This document shows, piece by piece, positions 1 to 6,855 of a DNA stretch of 7,428 bases. Source of the stretch: Chloroflexota bacterium. GTDB taxonomy: Bacteria > Chloroflexota > Limnocylindria > P2-11E. Numbering within the stretch: position 1 is the first letter of the stretch; every line of letters begins with the position of its first letter. The notes beneath the pieces are model-generated. The model ran no database searches and was not told the origin of the DNA. It saw only the letters and a list, made by a program, of their open reading frames with translations. Position numbers and translations under genes: made by a program. Location of the stretch: NCBI GenBank assembly GCA_025350745.1, contig JANXXG010000047.1, positions 1-7,428 on the forward strand, given 5' to 3'.

Positions 1-10
1 CTTCCGATCT
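1..10. other. Probable residual Illumina adapter at the contig edge
   Basis: The first ten bases, CTTCCGATCT, are identical to the 3' end of the standard Illumina TruSeq adapter; the reverse complement AGATCGGAAG is the usual read-through prefix. A ten-base match placed exactly at base 1 is unlikely by chance. Read through the transporter gene it adds Arg-Ser-Glu after Gly251, where MHS transporters do not have a conserved sequence to compare, so the protein alone cannot decide. Treat these bases as non-biological. Confidence 0.8.
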
Positions 11-763
11 GCCGAAGGCGTCCTTGGCCCATTCCGCGGTGGTCTTGGTGGTTTCCCCACGCGCTTTCAGTCGGGCGAAGAGCGGGGTCTCCTGGAGCCT
101 GATCCGGATGTAGATCGCGAACGCGAGGAGGACCGCAGAGATGAGGAACGGATACCGCCAACCGGCCAGCGGGAAGTAGTCGGCCGTTCCCCGGAAGGCG
201 ACGTCGCCCATATTGGTGCGGAACAGGAGGATGATCGAAAGCGCGATGAAGAATCCCAGCGTGGCGGTCGTTTGGATCCAAGCGGTGTAGTAGCCACGCC
301 GGTTGTCGGGCGAGTGCTCCGCGACGTAGATCGCGGCGCCGCCGTACTCGCCGCCGAGCGCCAGACCTTGCGCCAGTCGCAACGTGACCAGGATGATCGG
401 GGCGATGATGCCAATGGCTGCGAACGTCGGTAGGAGGCCCACGCCCACGGTCGCGAGGCCCATGATCGTGATCGTCATCATGAACGCGTACTTGCGCCCG
501 ATGACGTCGCCGATGCGACCGAACACCACCGCACCGAACGGACGAACCAGGAACCCCAACGCGTACGTCGCGAACGCGGACAAGAGCGACGCCGTCGGGT
601 TGTCGTTCGGGAAGAAGACCGGTGCGAAGAACGGTGCGAGGGTCGCGTACAGGTAGAAGTCGTACCACTCGATGATCGTGCCCGCAGACGAGGCGCCGAT
701 GACGAACGGGAGCCCGTACGTCGTGCGCCAGCCGCCGGCCCGAACTGGTGCCGCTGTAGCCAA
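1..763 (-). CDS. MHS-family MFS transporter (metabolite:H+ symporter), 3' part missing
   Basis: An inner-membrane secondary transporter of the metabolite:H+ symporter branch of the MFS, the group holding ProP, KgtP and ShiA, which import osmolytes or organic acids with protons. About 251 genuine residues are visible out of a usual 430-450; the C-terminal half lies beyond the left edge. Three family signatures occur in order: GTIIEWYDFYLY at 28-39 (helix 1), RPFGAVVFGRIGDVIGRK at 74-91 (MFS motif A with the preceding helix), and RLAQGLALGGEYGGA at 129-143 (helix 4). About six helices are covered. The TTG start is chosen because an AGGGAGGG Shine-Dalgarno lies five bases upstream and the MHS N-terminus begins just after it; no ATG or GTG fits. 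The gene follows acsA on the same strand after 194 bp, so a carboxylate substrate such as acetate or propionate is a reasonable guess, but the sequence does not show the substrate. Confidence 0.93.
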   Translation of the reverse strand, partial: MATAAPVRAGGWRTTYGLPFVIGASSAGTIIEWYDFYLYATLAPFFAPVFFPNDNPTASLLSAFATYALGFLVRPFGAVVFGRIGDVIGRKYAFMMTITIMGLATVGVGLLPTFAAIGIIAPIILVTLRLAQGLALGGEYGGAAIYVAEHSPDNRRGYYTAWIQTTATLGFFIALSIILLFRTNMGDVAFRGTADYFPLAGWRYPFLISAVLLAFAIYIRIRLQETPLFARLKARGETTKTTAEWAKDAFGRSE

Positions 764-768
764 CTGTT

Positions 769-776
769 CCCTCCCT
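769..776 (-). promoter_or_regulatory. Shine-Dalgarno deciding the TTG start of the MHS transporter
   Basis: On the minus strand AGGGAGGG is followed by the five-base spacer AACAG and then TTG. Purine match and spacing are close to ideal, which supports a TTG start for the transporter. Confidence 0.75.
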
Positions 777-791
777 AGATATCGACTAGAC

Positions 792-807
792 ATCGAGCTA
801 TCGAGCT
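792..807. repeat. Tandem 8-bp direct repeat in the transporter leader
   Basis: ATCGAGCT occurs twice back to back and then degenerates to ATCGCGCG. It lies 29-44 bases upstream of the TTG start, in the presumed 5' leader of the MHS transporter. It could be part of a regulator site or simple slippage product. I see no known operator consensus in it. Confidence 0.5.
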
Positions 808-881
808 ATCGCGCGAGACCGTCCCAGTGCCCGCTCTTGGCAACCACCTCCGTGGGGCGCGTCCGCGACCCGGATTGCGGC

Positions 882-911
882 TATTTAGGGCTTCCTTGGG
901 CGGGACGTCAA
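882..911 (-). promoter_or_regulatory. Candidate sigma-70-type promoter for the MHS transporter
   Basis: Read on the minus strand, a TTGACG -35 element (906-911) is followed by an 18-base spacer and TAAATA (882-887) as a possible -10. The -35 matches the consensus at five of six positions; the -10 is weak. The site lies in the 194-bp gap between the acsA stop and the transporter start and would give a leader of roughly 110 bases. TAAATA stands out as an AT-rich island in GC-rich surroundings. If real, the transporter can be expressed apart from acsA. The rest of the gap shows no gene and no convincing terminator. Confidence 0.35.
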
Positions 912-957
912 GGAGCAGACGAACGAGCGCCTTGGGCTCCCGGAGGGGCCGCCCGGA

Positions 958-2916
958 TCAGTCGTCCTTGCCGGTGGATCCGCGGATGGCCTCGACCACC
1001 GTCGAATCGGCCAGGGTGGTCGTATCGCCGAGCGGCTGGCCGTTGGCGATGTCGCGAAGCAGCCGCCGCATGATCTTTCCGGAGCGGGTCTTCGGCAGCT
1101 CCGGCGTGAACATGATGGTCTTCGGTCGCGCGATGGAGCCGATCTTCGCGACGACGTGCTCGCGCAGCTCCTTGGACAAGGCGTCGCTGCTCTCGTTGCC
1201 GCCGCGCAGGGTGACGAACGCGAAGATCGCCTGCGTGGTCACCGGGTCGTCGCGGCCGATGACCGCAGCCTCGGCGACCTTCGGGTGCGAGACGAGCGCC
1301 GACTCGATCTCGGTGGTCGAGATGCGATGGCCGGAGATCTTCATGACGTCGTCGACGCGGCCCATGAGCCAGAAATAGCCGTCGAGGTCGCGCTTCGCTC
1401 CATCCCCGGCGAAGTACTTACCGGGGTACCGGCTCCAATACGTCTCGCGATAACGCTTGTCGTCCTTGTAGATGCCCCGGAGCATCGCCGGCCAGGGTCG
1501 GCTGAGAACCAGGTAGCCGGCCTGACCCAGCGGCACGGTCCTGCCCTCTTCGTCGACGACCTCGGCCTGCACCCCGGGGAACGGGAACGTCGCGCTGCCG
1601 GGTTTCGTCGTCGTGATGCCGGGCAGTGGCGTGATGAGGATCATCCCCGTTTCGGTCATCCACCAAGTGTCCACGATGGGACAGCGTTCGCCGCCGATGT
1701 TCTGGTGGTACCAGAGCCACGCCTCCGGATTGATCGGCTCGCCCACCGACCCCAGGAGACGAAGTGAGGTCATGTCGTGCTTGGCCATGTACTCGGCGCC
1801 CCACTTCATGAACGTGCGGATCGCGGTGGGCGCGCAGTACAGGATGCTCACCTTGTACTTCGCGATGATCGACCACCAGCGGTCCTTGTCAGGGAAGTCG
1901 GGCGTGCCTTCGTACATCACCCCGGTGACGCCGTTCGAGAGCGGTCCGAACACGATGTAGCTGTGCCCGGTGACCCAGCCGATGTCGGCGGCGCACCAGT
2001 ACACATCGCTGTCCTTGACGTCGAAGACCATCTTCGTGGTCGCCGTGACGCCGGTGAGGTACCCGGCCGTGGTGTGGACGATCCCTTTCGGCTTCGCGGT
2101 CGTGCCGGACGTGTAGAGCAGGTACAGCATGTGTTCCGCGTCCAGGGCCTCCGCGGGACAATCGGCCTTCTGCCGCGCGACGATGTCGTGCCACCACACG
2201 TCGCGGCCCTCGGTCCAGGCCACCTGCTGCTTCGTTCGCTGGACGACCAGGACCTTCTCGACGGTCGCGGTCTGGGCGATGGCATCGTCGGCGTTCTTCT
2301 TGAGCGCGACGACAGTCCCCTTGCGATACCCGCCGTCCGCGGTGATCACGACCTTGGCCTCCGAGTCGCTGATCCGTCCCGCCAGCGCCTCGGCCGAGAA
2401 GCCGCCGAAGACGACCGTGAACGGCGCGCCGATCCGGGCGCAGGCGAGCATCGCGACCGGAAGCTCGGGGATCATCGGCATGTAGATGGCGACGCGGTCG
2501 CCCTTCCTGACCCCGAGCTCTTTGAGCGCGTTTGCGCATCGCTGCGTCTCATCGAGAAGGTCCTGATAGGTGAGGGTCCGGGTGTCACCGGGCTCACCCT
2601 CCCAGTGGTAGGCGACCTTCGAGCCCTTGCCGGCCTTCACGTGCCGGTCAAGACAGTTCTCCGAGACGTTGAGCTGGCCATCGGAGAACCATTTGGCGTA
2701 GGGCGCATCCCATTCCAGGACCTTGGTGAAAGGCTTCCGCCAGGCGAGGGACCGGGCGTGCTCCGCCCAGAAGCCTTCGAAATCCTTATCCGCACGCTCG
2801 TAGACCGTCGGGTCGGCGGCGTTCGCCTGGGCCGAGAAGGCGGCGGCCGGCTGAAAGGTTCGGTTCTCGGTCCCGAGGGTGTCGAGGGCAGAGCTTTGGG
2901 TTGGGTCAGTCGACAT
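958..2916 (-). CDS. acsA: Acetyl-CoA synthetase, AMP-forming (EC 6.2.1.1)
   Basis: Cytoplasmic enzyme that activates acetate with ATP to acetyl-AMP and then forms acetyl-CoA, feeding the TCA and glyoxylate cycles. At 652 residues it equals the length of the Salmonella enzyme. The N-terminal ACAS domain includes FWAEHARSLAW at 49-59. The phosphate-binding loop is YTSGTTAKPKG at 268-278. YWCAADIGWVTGHSY lies at 306-320, and DTWWMTETG at 416-424 carries the tryptophan pair that shapes the small acetate pocket. GDG at 504-506 and the hinge GRVDD at 519-523 mark the two-domain junction. PKTRSGK at 608-614 ends in Lys614, the adenylation lysine that protein acetyltransferases modify in many Acs enzymes. 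Oddities: Ala274 replaces the usual P-loop glycine, and Met420 sits where the better-studied enzymes have Gln. The ATG start has GGGAGG ten bases upstream. It lies 41 bp downstream of the DinB-like gene. A propionyl-CoA synthetase is less likely given the WW motif and length. Confidence 0.97.
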   Translation of the reverse strand: MSTDPTQSSALDTLGTENRTFQPAAAFSAQANAADPTVYERADKDFEGFWAEHARSLAWRKPFTKVLEWDAPYAKWFSDGQLNVSENCLDRHVKAGKGSKVAYHWEGEPGDTRTLTYQDLLDETQRCANALKELGVRKGDRVAIYMPMIPELPVAMLACARIGAPFTVVFGGFSAEALAGRISDSEAKVVITADGGYRKGTVVALKKNADDAIAQTATVEKVLVVQRTKQQVAWTEGRDVWWHDIVARQKADCPAEALDAEHMLYLLYTSGTTAKPKGIVHTTAGYLTGVTATTKMVFDVKDSDVYWCAADIGWVTGHSYIVFGPLSNGVTGVMYEGTPDFPDKDRWWSIIAKYKVSILYCAPTAIRTFMKWGAEYMAKHDMTSLRLLGSVGEPINPEAWLWYHQNIGGERCPIVDTWWMTETGMILITPLPGITTTKPGSATFPFPGVQAEVVDEEGRTVPLGQAGYLVLSRPWPAMLRGIYKDDKRYRETYWSRYPGKYFAGDGAKRDLDGYFWLMGRVDDVMKISGHRISTTEIESALVSHPKVAEAAVIGRDDPVTTQAIFAFVTLRGGNESSDALSKELREHVVAKIGSIARPKTIMFTPELPKTRSGKIMRRLLRDIANGQPLGDTTTLADSTVVEAIRGSTGKDD

Positions 2917-2926
2917 CTGTGGTCAT

Positions 2927-2932
2927 CCTCCC
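2927..2932 (-). promoter_or_regulatory. Shine-Dalgarno of acsA
   Basis: GGGAGG on the minus strand lies ten bases before the acsA ATG. A second, out-of-frame ATG directly abuts this motif and would encode only six residues; with zero spacing it is unlikely to be used, so it does not change the acsA start. Confidence 0.6.
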
Positions 2933-2957
2933 GGCGTCGCTCCCGGAGATTACCGGC

Positions 2958-3455
2958 TCAGAGGCTCGAGGGCCGTCCTTCACGCCAGGCCTGCAGGTGC
3001 GCGCCATAGTGGTTCGGGATCGTCAGAAGCCAGCCAAAGCAGTTCTGCGGCCCGTAGAACGGGTGGGGCGCGGTCCGCTCGACATCGGGCGCGGCGGGGA
3101 ATTCGGCCCGGAGGCGCTCCGCCGCCAGGGCAGCCTTCTCGGCGAGCGAGCGCAGGCCATCGCGAGTGGCCTCTCCGCCGGTGGGCCGAGGCTGCCCGGT
3201 CGCGACAGCGTCCTCGCCCCGGGCAAGCCGGAGCGCGATACGGGCGACCCCGCGGTCGACGATCAGGAGATGGGCCGCGACCTGACCGAGACCCCAGTCA
3301 TCGGGCGACCCTGCCGACAGCTGGGTGTCGGTCGCCTCTTCGACCAAATGGAGGAGGTCGCGACGTCCGCCGGCAGCGGAGGCGGTCACCAGGCGGATGG
3401 TCTCGCGGATCCACTCCGGCCGGTCGGGCGGGTTATCCACTACGGTGAGCGGCAT
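2958..3455 (-). CDS. DinB-superfamily metal-binding protein (four-helix bundle)
   Basis: A 165-residue protein that I assign to the DinB/YfiT-like superfamily, which is unrelated to DNA polymerase IV. Members are four-helix bundles binding a metal through three histidines; many are damage- or stress-associated, and some are thiol-dependent transferases. The likely ligands are visible: His62 in WGLGQVAAHLL (54-64, helix 2), and the HxxxH pair His149 and His153 in NHYGAHLQAWREG (148-160) near the C-terminus, at the spacing expected for the fold. There is no signal peptide or membrane segment. The ATG at 3455 has no clear Shine-Dalgarno; the frame stays open far upstream, antisense to the HU-like gene, but that part does not look coding. 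The gene is divergent from the HU-like gene and 41 bp upstream of acsA on the same strand, so the two could be co-transcribed. The enzymatic activity is not deducible. Confidence 0.85.
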   Translation of the reverse strand: MPLTVVDNPPDRPEWIRETIRLVTASAAGGRRDLLHLVEEATDTQLSAGSPDDWGLGQVAAHLLIVDRGVARIALRLARGEDAVATGQPRPTGGEATRDGLRSLAEKAALAAERLRAEFPAAPDVERTAPHPFYGPQNCFGWLLTIPNHYGAHLQAWREGRPSSL

Positions 3456-3502
3456 CTGCGCGACATAGTGCCTCGTACGTGTGCACAATGCAGCGGAAAT
3501 AG

Positions 3503-3514
3503 GCCCGATCGGGC
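3503..3514. promoter_or_regulatory. Perfect 12-bp palindrome between divergent genes
   Basis: GCCCGATCGGGC is a perfect inverted repeat in the 79-bp gap between the DinB-like gene and the HU-like gene, ending six bases before the HU Shine-Dalgarno. A smaller palindrome, TGTGCACA, lies at 3480-3487. Either could be an operator shared by the two promoters, or the larger one a short hairpin in the HU leader. I could not identify convincing -35/-10 pairs in this gap. It does not match a LexA box that I know. Confidence 0.4.
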
Positions 3515-3520
3515 TCATAT

Positions 3521-3525
3521 GGAGG
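3521..3525 (+). promoter_or_regulatory. Shine-Dalgarno deciding the GTG start of the HU-like gene
   Basis: GGAGG lies nine bases before GTG at 3535 but eighteen before the in-frame ATG at 3544. Spacing favours the GTG. A weaker purine run, AGGGTGG, precedes the ATG by five bases, so the shorter form is not excluded. Confidence 0.55.
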
Positions 3526-3534
3526 AACGGCAGG

Positions 3535-3828
3535 GTGGCCTCGATGACAAAGTCGCAGACCTTGGCAACGCTCGCGGAGAAGACCGGTCTCTCGAAGAAG
3601 CAGACAGGCGAATTCTTGGACGAGCTCAACAACCTCGCGTATCGCGAGGCCAAGAACGGGTTCACGATCCCCGGCCTGGGCAAGCTCGTGATCGTCGACC
3701 GCAAGGCGCGGATCGGTCGCAATCCCGCGACCGGTGCCGAGATCAAGATCCCGGCAAAGCGCGTCCTCAAGTTCCGCATCGCCAAGGCCGCGAAGGACGC
3801 GACCATGGCGAAGCCCAAGGGAAAGTAG
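3535..3828 (+). CDS. HU/IHF-family nucleoid DNA-binding protein
   Basis: A 97-residue basic protein of the HU/IHF family, which dimerises, bends DNA and compacts the nucleoid. The N-terminal helical half reads MTKSQTLATLAEKTGLSKKQ (from residue 4), followed by a second helix. The central FTIPGLGKLVIVDRKAR corresponds to the GF/GxFxV strand of the family, and GRNPATG is the tip of the DNA-wrapping beta arm with its intercalating proline. The tail ends in lysines (MAKPKGK), slightly longer than classical 90-residue HU. The start is GTG at 3535 on Shine-Dalgarno spacing; ATG at 3544 would give 94 residues. The GTG at 3481 is too far upstream of the ribosome site. recN follows after 60 bp with no hairpin plus T-run, so read-through is plausible. 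Which HU or IHF subtype it is cannot be decided. Confidence 0.95.
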   Translation: MASMTKSQTLATLAEKTGLSKKQTGEFLDELNNLAYREAKNGFTIPGLGKLVIVDRKARIGRNPATGAEIKIPAKRVLKFRIAKAAKDATMAKPKGK

Positions 3829-3888
3829 ACCGACTCCAGGGAAGCAGGATCCCAGCACTTATCTGACGCGGGCGAGGTCCGACACCGC

Positions 3889-5553
3889 ATGAGCCGGCCA
3901 CATCTGGCGGAGCTCTCGGTGAAGGACCTCGCTCTCGTTTCAGAGCTGCGCCTGGAGCTTGCGCCCGGACTCACGGTGCTCACCGGCGAGACCGGGGCCG
4001 GGAAATCGATGCTGGTCGACGCGCTCCTCGCAGCGACCGGCGGTCGCGTCGCCGCCGGCATGGTGCGCGACGGAGCGGAACGCGCGAAGGTCGAGGCCAC
4101 ATTCGCCGGCGTGGGTGACGATGAGCTCCACCAGGACGAGTTGATCCTGGTTCGCGAGATCCAGCCGGGCCGCGCGCCCGCGCGGATGAATGGCGAGACG
4201 GTCCCGCTCGCGAAGCTCGCGGAGCGCGGCGCCGAGCTCGTCGCGATCCATGGTCAGGGCGAGCAGCTGCGCCTCGTGCGGCCGGCGGTCCAGCGCGATC
4301 TTCTCGACGCGTTCGGCGCGCACGACCGGCAGCGCGATGCAGTGGCGGCCGCGCACCGGGCACTGCTGAACATCCTCGCGGAGCGAGGAGCGCTGGGCGG
4401 CGATCCCCGCGAGCGCGCCCGGAGGCTCGCGCTCCTCGAACACGAGGTGAACGAGATCGACGCGGCCGCGATCGGCGCCGGCGAGGAAGCCGAGCTCAGT
4501 GGCGCGCTCGCGGTGGCCCGATCGGCCGAGCGTTTGCGCGCGACTGCTGCGTCGGTCTACGAGCTGCTGGTGGGCGAGCGTTCGGCCGCGCGTGACCGGC
4601 TGGCAGTCGCGGCACGGGACCTTGCCGCCGCAGCCGAGCTCGATCCCCGTCTGTCCGAGCACTCGGCACGTTTGACCGCATCCGTCGATGAGGTCACGGA
4701 CCTCGGCGCGGAGCTGCGTCGCTACGCCGACGCGATCGACGTCGATCCGCGCGAGCTCGCGCGACTGGAGGCGCGGACGGACGCCCTGGCCGACCTCCGG
4801 CGCAAGTACGGCCCGGCGCTCGCGGACGTGATCTCGTACGTCGAGCGAGCGCGCCGCGAGCTCTCCGATGTCTCGTCACAGGAGGAGCGTCTCGCCCGCC
4901 TCGACGAGGAGGAGCGCCTCGCGCGCGACACGTTGACCGTTGCATGCGCGGCGCTGCACGCCGCCCGCGAGAAGGCTGCTCGGAAGCTCGCGAAGCAGGT
5001 CGAGGCCGAGCTCGCGGAGCTTGGCCTCGCGCGCTGCCGATTCGCGGTCGCGCTCGAGTCGATCGATCCGGACGCGGGCGGCGCCGATCGGGTGCTCTTT
5101 CGCATCGCGCCGAATCCCGGCGAGCCATTCGGACCACTTGAGGACATCGCGTCGGGCGGCGAGCTGTCCCGGATCATGCTCGCGATCGAGGTGGTGCTCG
5201 CCGCGCAGGACGAGACGCCGGTGCTCGTCTTTGACGAGGTCGACGCGGGTGTCGGTGGCCGGCTCGGCGAGGTCGTGGGGCGAGCGCTGTGGTCCCTCTC
5301 GCGCGACCATCAGGTCCTTTGTGTGAGCCACCTGGCGCAGGTCGCGGCGTATGCCGACGCGCATGTGAACGTCCGCAAGGAAGTTCGCGGCGGGCGTACC
5401 CACGTCGTCGCGGAACGACTCGGAGCGAAGGAGAGCGTCATCGAGCTGGCCGAGATGCTCGGCGCGGGCGGGTCGTCGAAGTCGCTCGCCGCGGTCGCCC
5501 GTGAGCTGCAGGCCGGCGCGGCGGAGTGGAAGCGCGCGGCCAAGCGCGGGTGA
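3889..5553 (+). CDS. recN: DNA repair protein RecN (SMC-like ATPase)
   Basis: Cytoplasmic SMC-related ATPase that acts early in double-strand break repair, holding DNA and supporting RecA-dependent recombination. At 554 residues it has normal family length. The N-terminal ATPase half holds Walker A GETGAGKS at 33-40 and the Q-loop region IHGQGEQ at 120-126. A long, charged, Ala/Glu/Arg-rich coiled coil runs roughly from 150 to 390. The C-terminal half holds the ABC signature SGGELSR at 422-428, Walker B VLVFDEVDAGVGG at 445-457, and the switch histidine in CVSHLAQVAAYAD (His481). All catalytic motifs are intact. RecN often has IHGQH; here Gly124 takes the last position, as it varies in other phyla. 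The ATG start has a moderate GCGAGG ribosome site about ten bases upstream. The gene sits between the HU-like gene and an MFS gene that overlaps its stop, an unusual setting. No LexA-like box is evident in the 60-bp gap before it. Confidence 0.97.
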   Translation: MSRPHLAELSVKDLALVSELRLELAPGLTVLTGETGAGKSMLVDALLAATGGRVAAGMVRDGAERAKVEATFAGVGDDELHQDELILVREIQPGRAPARMNGETVPLAKLAERGAELVAIHGQGEQLRLVRPAVQRDLLDAFGAHDRQRDAVAAAHRALLNILAERGALGGDPRERARRLALLEHEVNEIDAAAIGAGEEAELSGALAVARSAERLRATAASVYELLVGERSAARDRLAVAARDLAAAAELDPRLSEHSARLTASVDEVTDLGAELRRYADAIDVDPRELARLEARTDALADLRRKYGPALADVISYVERARRELSDVSSQEERLARLDEEERLARDTLTVACAALHAAREKAARKLAKQVEAELAELGLARCRFAVALESIDPDAGGADRVLFRIAPNPGEPFGPLEDIASGGELSRIMLAIEVVLAAQDETPVLVFDEVDAGVGGRLGEVVGRALWSLSRDHQVLCVSHLAQVAAYADAHVNVRKEVRGGRTHVVAERLGAKESVIELAEMLGAGGSSKSLAAVARELQAGAAEWKRAAKRG

Positions 5554-6788
5554 GCCGGCTGGACTGGCTGGACCGGGACGGGCGCCGGCTCCTCGCAGCC
5601 CGGGCCCTCCGCACCTTCGCGTACGGCTATCTCTCCGTCGTCCTCGGCGTCTACCTCGACCGGCTTGGGCTCGACGCGACGCACATCGGCATCGTGCTCG
5701 CCGCGGCGATCGGCGGGTCCGCTGCAATGACCATCGCCTGGTCGCTCGTCGCCGACCGCTACGGCCGGCGACGGACGGTGGCGACGATGGCGGTCCTCAT
5801 GACCGCCGGCGGGCTGCTCTTCGCGCTGACCGACAGCTTCGCGGTGCTCCTCATTGCCGCGTTCACCGGCACGATCAGCGCGACGAGCTCCGAGATCGGC
5901 GTCTTCCAGACGGTGGATCAGGCGATGCTGCCGCAGACCGCACCCGATGACCGGAGAACGTGGCTGTTCTCGATCTACAACACGGTGGCGAGCTTCGCGA
6001 GCGCGCTCGGGGCGCTGTTCTCCGCATCGGTCGGTGTGTTCGCCGGCTTCGGCCTGGCGAACGCCGACGCGTATCGGCCGCTGTTCCTGCTGTATGCCGT
6101 GATCGGTGCGGCGAACCTCGCGATCTTCCTCGGGCTGTCCGATCGGATCGAGGTGGCCCGCGTCGAAGGCGATCGGCGATTCATCGGCATCCACCGCTCG
6201 GCCGGCACCGTGGCCAGGCTCTCCGCGCTCTTTGGGCTCGACGCGTTCGCCGGTGCCCTGGTGGTCCAGTCCCTCGTCGCGTACTGGTTCTATGTGCGCT
6301 GGGGTCTCGCCCCGGAGCAGCTGGCGGTGATCTTCTTCGCTGTGAACATGCTTTCCGGGCTCTCGCTCCTGGCAGCAGGCTGGCTCGCCGCGCGCATCGG
6401 GCTGCTGAACACGATGGTGTTCACGCACCTTCCCTCGAACGTGCTGCTGATCCTCGTTCCGTTCGCCCCCACCGCGGAGCTCGCCGTCGCGATCTTCCTG
6501 CTTCGGATGAGCATCTCGCAGATGGATGTACCGACCCGGCAGTCGTACACGATGGCGGTCGTCGATCCGGACGAGCGCACCGCGACCGCCGGCATCACGA
6601 ACGTCGCCCGATCCGCGGCGAGCACGATCTCGCCCCTCATCACCGGCCTGGCCTTCGCCTCAGGCGCGCTCGCGTTGCCGTTCGTCGTCGCCGGGGGCCT
6701 AAAGGTCGCGTACGACGGCCTTGTCTACCTGACGTTCCGGAACGTGCGGCCGGCGGAGGAGATCGCGCGCCGGCAGTCCCGGCATTAG
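5550..6788 (+). CDS. MFS transporter, 12 predicted helices, substrate unknown
   Basis: A 412-residue inner-membrane major facilitator superfamily protein. Twelve hydrophobic segments can be read. MFS motif A, LVADRYGRRRT, lies at about 66-76 between helices 2 and 3, and a charged central loop containing RVEGDRRF separates the two halves. Near helix 10, VPTRQSY (327-333) followed by DPDERTATAGITN looks like the conserved second-half signature of a group of uncharacterised MFS proteins common in high-GC bacteria. The start is GTG at 5550 because it overlaps the recN stop as GTGA, a usual translational-coupling arrangement; GTG at 5526 would add eight polar residues. It is probably co-expressed with recN. 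It ends four bases into the convergent broken gene. Efflux of a small toxic compound is a common role for such proteins, but nothing here fixes a substrate. Confidence 0.92.
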   Translation: MSRLDWLDRDGRRLLAARALRTFAYGYLSVVLGVYLDRLGLDATHIGIVLAAAIGGSAAMTIAWSLVADRYGRRRTVATMAVLMTAGGLLFALTDSFAVLLIAAFTGTISATSSEIGVFQTVDQAMLPQTAPDDRRTWLFSIYNTVASFASALGALFSASVGVFAGFGLANADAYRPLFLLYAVIGAANLAIFLGLSDRIEVARVEGDRRFIGIHRSAGTVARLSALFGLDAFAGALVVQSLVAYWFYVRWGLAPEQLAVIFFAVNMLSGLSLLAAGWLAARIGLLNTMVFTHLPSNVLLILVPFAPTAELAVAIFLLRMSISQMDVPTRQSYTMAVVDPDERTATAGITNVARSAASTISPLITGLAFASGALALPFVVAGGLKVAYDGLVYLTFRNVRPAEEIARRQSRH

Positions 6789-6841
6789 CGCCAGAGCTCT
6801 GTGAGCAGCGCGGCGACCCGGTCCGGCGCCTCGATGTTCGG

Positions 6842-6855
6842 CAGGCCTCCAGGCC
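6842..6855. repeat. Imperfect direct repeat at the second frame switch
   Basis: CAGGCC occurs twice with a two-base gap, giving an 8-bp period (CAGGCCTC, CAGGCCAG). The same bases form a small inverted repeat, GGCCT-CC-AGGCC. The coding signal changes frame here by a step equal to losing 2 (mod 3) bases, which one lost 8-bp unit, or a larger repeat-mediated deletion, would produce. Confidence 0.55.

Noticed and set aside
940..957. GC-rich inverted-looking sequence just after the acsA stop as a terminator
   Set aside because: Pairing is short and interrupted, and no T-run follows.
2906..2926. A six-codon upstream open frame overlapping the acsA start
   Set aside because: Its ATG directly abuts the GGGAGG motif with no spacer, so initiation there is unlikely.
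1777..3009. A 410-codon open frame on the plus strand antisense to acsA
   Set aside because: Rich in Arg, Gly, Val and Asp with no recognisable domain; it mirrors the acsA codon bias, as expected for a shadow frame in GC-rich DNA.
2901..3866. A 321-codon plus-strand open frame over the DinB-like and HU-like genes
   Set aside because: It is out of frame with the HU protein and antisense to the DinB-like gene, with no domain of its own.
3456..4100. N-terminal extension of the DinB-like frame by about 215 codons
   Set aside because: The extension runs antisense to the HU-like gene and the recN start, is Ser/Arg/Ala-rich, and the DinB fold is complete from the ATG at 3455.
5310..6428. A 372-codon open frame on the minus strand opposite recN and the MFS gene
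   Set aside because: Composition dominated by Arg, Glu, His and Pro and no motif; it crosses two well-supported genes on the other strand.
6749..6774. Seven-bp perfect stem (GCCGGCG / CGCCGGC, 12-base loop) as a terminator at the convergent end
   Set aside because: It lies inside the last codons of the MFS gene and has no T-run on either strand; such stems are common in GC-rich coding DNA.
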